A DNA stretch of 64,000 bases, from the NCBI RefSeq assembly GCF_010667645.1, contig NZ_WHZV01000006.1, positions 102,837 to 166,836 of the forward strand, in the 5' to 3' direction. Positions within the stretch are counted from its first letter, which is position 1. Every line of letters begins with the position of its first letter. This document shows positions 61,123 to 64,000 of this stretch, piece by piece. Under the pieces are notes generated by a model. That model was given only the letters and a program-made list of their open reading frames with translations. It had not been told where the DNA came from and did no database searches. Position numbers and translations under genes: made by a program. The stretch is from Bifidobacterium platyrrhinorum. GTDB taxonomy: Bacteria; Actinomycetota; Actinomycetes; Actinomycetales; Bifidobacteriaceae.

Positions 61123-62388
61123 ATGGAACAGAAAGACGTCCTCAAAGCATTGCAGCGTGACCATGCGGCCGAACTGAAGAAGGCCGCCGAGCGGTTGAAG
61201 GGGACCGCCCGCCACACCGAGATCATTCCGTCCCCCGCACTGAGCGAGATGACCGGGCACGAGATCCTCCTCAAGCCGGAGAACCTGCAGGTCACCGGAT
61301 CGTTCAAGATCCGCGGCGCCTACAACAAGATCGCCTCCCTCAGCGACGAGGAGCTGGCGCGCGGCATCGTCACCGCATCCGCCGGCAACCACGCGCAGGG
61401 CGTCGCCTACGCGGCCCGCGAACGCGGCGCCAAGGCGACGATCTGCATGCCGACCATCACCCCGCCGCTCAAGGTGGACGCCACCAAGGCGTACGGCGCC
61501 GACGTGGTCCTCTACGGCGACGTCTTCGACGAGGCCGCCGCGCACGCCGCCGAACTGAGCGAAAAGGAAGGCATGATCTTCGTGCCGCCGTTCGACGACT
61601 ACGAGGTCATCTGCGGCCAGGGCACCATCGGACTGGAGATCCTCGAGGACGTGCCGAACGTCACCGACGTGGTCGTGCCGCTCGGCGGCGGCGGCCTGGG
61701 CGCCGGCGTCGCGCTCGCCATCAAGACGTTCAAGCCGGAGGTGCGCGTGATCGGCGCGATTCCGGAAGGCAGCCCCGCATGGAAGAACTCGTTCGCCGCG
61801 GGCCGCGTCACCGAGGCCGACCAGGTCGTCACCTCCGCCGAGGGCGTCGCCGTCAAGCATCCGGGCGACCTGCCGTACGCGCTGCTCAACGAGTTCCTCG
61901 ACGATCTCGTCACCGTCACCGAACGCGATATCAACGAGATGATTCTGCTCATGCTCGAAAAGCACAAGCTGGTCGTCGAGGCCGCCGGCGCGGTGTCGCT
62001 CGCCGCGCTCGAGCACCTCAACCTGCGTTCGCGCAAGTTCGCCGCGGCCCACGGCCCGCACGTGGTCGTGCCGATCATGTCCGGCGGCAACATCGACACC
62101 GTGACGATGGGCGCGGTCATCCAGAAGGGCATGATCGCCCGCGGCCGCATCATGAACTTCGAGGTGGAGCTGCCGGACACCCCGGGCCAGCTCGTCAAGG
62201 TCGCCTCGCTGCTCGCGCGCGAACGCGCCAACGTCATCGCCCTCGACCACGACCAGTTCAAGGCGTCCGGCCACTACACGAACGCGGTGTCGCTCGGCGT
62301 GACCGTCGAGACCAACGGCCCCGACCACATCGACCGCATCCTCGCCGCCCTGCGCGCCGAAGGCTTCCAGCCCAAGCGCATCTACTGA
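61123..62388 (+). CDS. ilvA: Threonine ammonia-lyase (biosynthetic/catabolic, PLP)
   Basis: The protein has 421 residues with PLP lysine K62 in VTGSFKIRGAYNK, the phosphate loop in VPLGGGGLGAG, and SAGNHAQGVAYAA. The C-terminal ~75 residues form one ACT-like domain (FEVELPDTPGQLVKVASLL), as in the shorter IlvA/TdcB-type enzymes. It deaminates threonine to 2-oxobutyrate for isoleucine synthesis. ATG at 61123 is 7 nt after TACAAT and has no ribosome binding site, so the mRNA is probably leaderless. Confidence 0.95.
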   Translation: MEQKDVLKALQRDHAAELKKAAERLKGTARHTEIIPSPALSEMTGHEILLKPENLQVTGSFKIRGAYNKIASLSDEELARGIVTASAGNHAQGVAYAARERGAKATICMPTITPPLKVDATKAYGADVVLYGDVFDEAAAHAAELSEKEGMIFVPPFDDYEVICGQGTIGLEILEDVPNVTDVVVPLGGGGLGAGVALAIKTFKPEVRVIGAIPEGSPAWKNSFAAGRVTEADQVVTSAEGVAVKHPGDLPYALLNEFLDDLVTVTERDINEMILLMLEKHKLVVEAAGAVSLAALEHLNLRSRKFAAAHGPHVVVPIMSGGNIDTVTMGAVIQKGMIARGRIMNFEVELPDTPGQLVKVASLLARERANVIALDHDQFKASGHYTNAVSLGVTVETNGPDHIDRILAALRAEGFQPKRIY

Positions 62389-62446
62389 TCGATCGTCGTG
62401 CGACGGTAATGGCCACTCGGCAAACGTGACCGCGACGGACGTGACC

Positions 62447-62533
62447 GCGACGGGCCGCCGCATCCCATTCCCGACACACTCCAGGCCGTTCGGCCGGGCC
62501 CACGGTCGGGAACGGGATGCGGTGGCCCGTCGC
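62447..62533 (+). other. Structured element A (plus-strand copy) after ilvA
   Basis: Arms 62447-62475 and 62505-62533 pair at 27 of 29 positions, with one G-U and one A-C. The 29-nt loop (62476-62504) contains an inner GGCCG-TT-CGGCC hairpin. The loop and closing stem recur in element B in the opposite orientation. Confidence 0.8.
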
Positions 62534-62587
62534 TCTTGTTGTGGTTCGTGGAGGATGAGCCATGGCGCTGCATTCGTCGGAACTGAG

Positions 62588-62670
62588 AAGGGTCGTCGTC
62601 GTTCTGTTCCCGACCGTAGGCTCGGCCGAACGGCCTGGAGTGTGTCGGGGACAGAACGACGACGACCCTT
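62588..62670 (-). other. Structured element B (minus-strand copy) after the sirtuin gene
   Basis: Arms 62588-62614 and 62644-62670 pair at 26 of 27 positions. Read on the minus strand, the 29-nt loop (62615-62643) matches the loop of element A at 27 of 29 bases. The outer stem sequence is unrelated to that of A (GGGTCGTCGTCGTTCTG here). Confidence 0.8.
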
Positions 62671-62672
62671 CG

Positions 62673-62691
62673 GCCCCGTACGAAACGGGGC
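62673..62691 (-). terminator. Small hairpin just after the sirtuin stop
   Basis: GCCCCGT / ACGGGGC with a 5-nt loop, four bases after the stop on the minus strand. No T-tract follows. Confidence 0.4.
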
Positions 62692-62695
62692 GATC

Positions 62696-63451
62696 TCAGC
62701 TGTTCGCGGCGATCGTTTCGTCGACGAGCTTCGGCAGAGCGACGGCGATGTCGTCGTGGATGAGGCGGTCGGCGAGACGGTCGTATTGTGTGCGGCCCAT
62801 ATTCATGATGGTGATCGGCACGCCCGCCTGCGCGGCGACCGGCACGATGCTCGCGGCGGGGAACACCTCCAGCGTCGAGCCGATCACCCACAGCTCGTCG
62901 GCCTGCGTGGCGAGCTTGTAGGATTTCTCCATCGCGCCGTCGGGCAGGGCCTCGCCGAAGTAGACGACGTCCGTTTTAATCATGCCGTTGCAGGGCATGT
63001 CGCCCTGGTACTTGAGCGTGCGATGGCAGCGCGGATCCGGCTCCTCGTCAAGACGGGCCATGATGTCGGCCGTATCGTACTTCGCATGGCACTTCATGCA
63101 GTGCGAGGTGCCGATGGTGCCGTGCAGGTTCACGATGATGCTCGGGCTGTTGCCGGCCTTCTCGTGCAGGGCGTCGAAGTTCTGCGTGGCGAGCAAGGTG
63201 AGCATGCCGGCTTTCTCGAGCTTGACGAGCGCCTTGTGCGCGACGCCGGGCTGCGCGTTCCATACGGGGGATTCCTTCTGCCAGCGCCATGAGTATTCGC
63301 GAGCCTCCTTGTCGGTGAGGAACGCGTCGATGTCGTAGACGCTCATCTGGTCCGGGTGTTTGGTCCACACGCCGTCCGGGCCGCGGAAATCGGGGATGCC
63401 GGCGGATGTGGAGATGCCTGCGCCGGTCAGGACTGCGATCTTCTTCGTCAT
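62696..63451 (-). CDS. cobB: NAD-dependent protein deacylase, Sir2 family
   Basis: The protein has 251 residues with NAD-binding GAGISTSAGIPDFRGP, TQNFDALHEKAG, catalytic H110 in VNLHG, and a structural zinc site C118-x-x-C121 and C142...C154. GEALPDG and GSTLEVFPAASIVP are further sirtuin motifs. It removes acetyl or other acyl groups from lysines. ATG at 63451 is 7 nt after TATACC without a Shine-Dalgarno sequence, consistent with a leaderless transcript. It is convergent with ilvA. Confidence 0.95.
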   Translation of the reverse strand: MTKKIAVLTGAGISTSAGIPDFRGPDGVWTKHPDQMSVYDIDAFLTDKEAREYSWRWQKESPVWNAQPGVAHKALVKLEKAGMLTLLATQNFDALHEKAGNSPSIIVNLHGTIGTSHCMKCHAKYDTADIMARLDEEPDPRCHRTLKYQGDMPCNGMIKTDVVYFGEALPDGAMEKSYKLATQADELWVIGSTLEVFPAASIVPVAAQAGVPITIMNMGRTQYDRLADRLIHDDIAVALPKLVDETIAANS

Positions 63452-63496
63452 ACCTACAGGTATAGCGCGCCATGGTTGCGCCGACGGTGCCGTGGC

Positions 63497-63565
63497 TGGT
63501 GTTGGTGTGTGTTTTGTGGGTGTGGTGGGTTGGTGGGTGTGTTTGTGTTGTGTTTTTGGTGTTTT
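63497..63565 (+). other. 69-nt tract of only G and T upstream of the rRNA operon
   Basis: No A or C occurs on the plus strand from 63497 to 63565. A second G/T-rich stretch continues to about 63650 and includes four runs of three or four G. No gene is seen in the 63452-63924 region apart from rRNA leader signals. Confidence 0.85.
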
Positions 63566-63732
63566 CGACACGCCGGTGTTTTGGCTTGTTTCCGGGGTTT
63601 GTGGGGTGTTGTGTGGTGGTGGGTTTGCGTGGTTGGGGTTTTGCGTGTAAGTTAATCACTCGCTGCCGCTGAGCGGTCCGGTTGCTTTCCTTGGTTGGTT
63701 TGGTTGCCGGGTTGGTTTGTGTGTGGTGGTGG

Positions 63733-63752
63733 TTTGAGAACTCAAGAGTGTG
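63733..63752 (+). promoter_or_regulatory. rRNA leader element (TTGAGAACTCAA palindrome)
   Basis: TTTGAGAACTCAAGAGTGTG is of the type conserved in actinobacterial 16S leaders, thought to act in antitermination or processing. Promoters probably lie upstream of it, near 63640-63660; I cannot assign the hexamers securely. Confidence 0.5.
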
Positions 63753-63924
63753 TTTGTACTACTTCTTTATAGTCAATGATTGCCAGTTCATTCCCTTCCT
63801 CGTGTTTTGCGGGGTTCCATGAGAGTGGGTAATTGGGGGTGGGGTTTTTGTGATTGTCCTTTCCTTATAAGGATTGTCGATTTCTTTTTTTTGTGAGTCA
63901 TCTTTTCGGATGCTTTTCATGAAG

Positions 63925-64000
63925 TTTTTTGTGGAGGGTTCGATTCTGGCTCAGGATGAACGCTGGCGGCGTGCTTAACACATGCAAGTCGAACGGGATC
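63925..64000 (+). rRNA. rrs: 16S ribosomal RNA, 5' end (partial)
   Basis: GTGGAGGGTTCGATTCTGGC and GATGAACGCTGGCGGCGTGC are the universally conserved start of bacterial 16S rRNA in its bifidobacterial form. The gene continues beyond the window; the exact 5' end is approximate. Confidence 0.95.

Noticed and set aside
62508..62700. Transposon/IS origin for the ilvA-sirtuin gap
   Set aside because: No transposase frame, and no flanking target duplication is visible; the inverted symmetry comes from two hairpin elements instead.
63360..63672. Small Cys/Val/Trp-rich plus-strand frames near the rRNA operon
   Set aside because: They arise from the G/T-only tract and from antisense of the sirtuin gene; no start signals.

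Overview
This is a GC-rich actinobacterial chromosome segment, almost certainly from a Bifidobacterium. The last ~75 bases are the 5' end of a 16S rRNA of bifidobacterial type. The carbohydrate gene content (GH127, GH3, GH36, GH13_31, GPH symporter, stand-alone MsmK) and the cell-envelope synteny also fit. I cannot assign a species. The window is almost fully coding. No CRISPR array, insertion sequence or prophage was seen.

Layout. (1) 1-6211, minus strand: an envelope operon in the order NUDIX hydrolase > DUF6049 protein > murJ (lipid II flippase) > separate pseudokinase-like gene, divergent from cca (6295-7725). This mirrors the mycobacterial pcnA/mutT4/Rv3909/mviN block. (2) 7989-12386, minus: rpf-like G5/DUF348 muralytic protein > rsmA > ispE > LytR_C-domain protein, ending in an intrinsic terminator. 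A terminator-bearing leader and tRNA-Thr lie upstream. (3) 12631-15996, minus: DsbA-like membrane-anchored thioredoxin fold protein and a Ser/Thr kinase. (4) 16062-29134: AraC regulator divergent from a plant/host-glycan block: GH127 beta-L-arabinofuranosidase, GPH sugar symporter, an XRE-regulator remnant with an ATPase/DUF234 gene in AT-richer DNA, a membrane-anchored domain-permuted GH3, a cytosolic GH3 and a GtrA protein. (5) 29167-32558: LytTR two-component system on the minus strand, divergent from a GT2 glycosyltransferase. (6) 32775-36070: ascorbate-type PTS (IIA, IIB, IIC) and a GntR regulator. (7) 36396-54377: msmK behind a LacI-type operator and long structured leader, two large envelope proteins of unknown function, RlmB-type methyltransferase, DUF4032, P-type Ca2+-like ATPase, dcd, esterase, TauE permease and CPA1 antiporter. 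(8) 54741-61062: tadA, GH36 alpha-galactosidase, ROK repressor and GH13 alpha-glucosidase, with a strong ROK operator candidate. (9) 61123-64000: ilvA and a Sir2 deacetylase, convergent, separated by a pair of unusual structured elements; then a G/T-only tract and the start of an rRNA operon.

The most unusual signals are non-coding. Two ~85-bp hairpin elements between ilvA and the sirtuin gene share a 29-nt loop but have different, still-paired outer stems. The rpf leader carries mutually exclusive pairings upstream of a strong terminator. Hairpin repeats follow cca and the antiporter, and a 17-bp minisatellite abuts tadA. Five genes have a -10-like hexamer 6-7 nt before the ATG with no ribosome binding site, as expected for leaderless transcripts.
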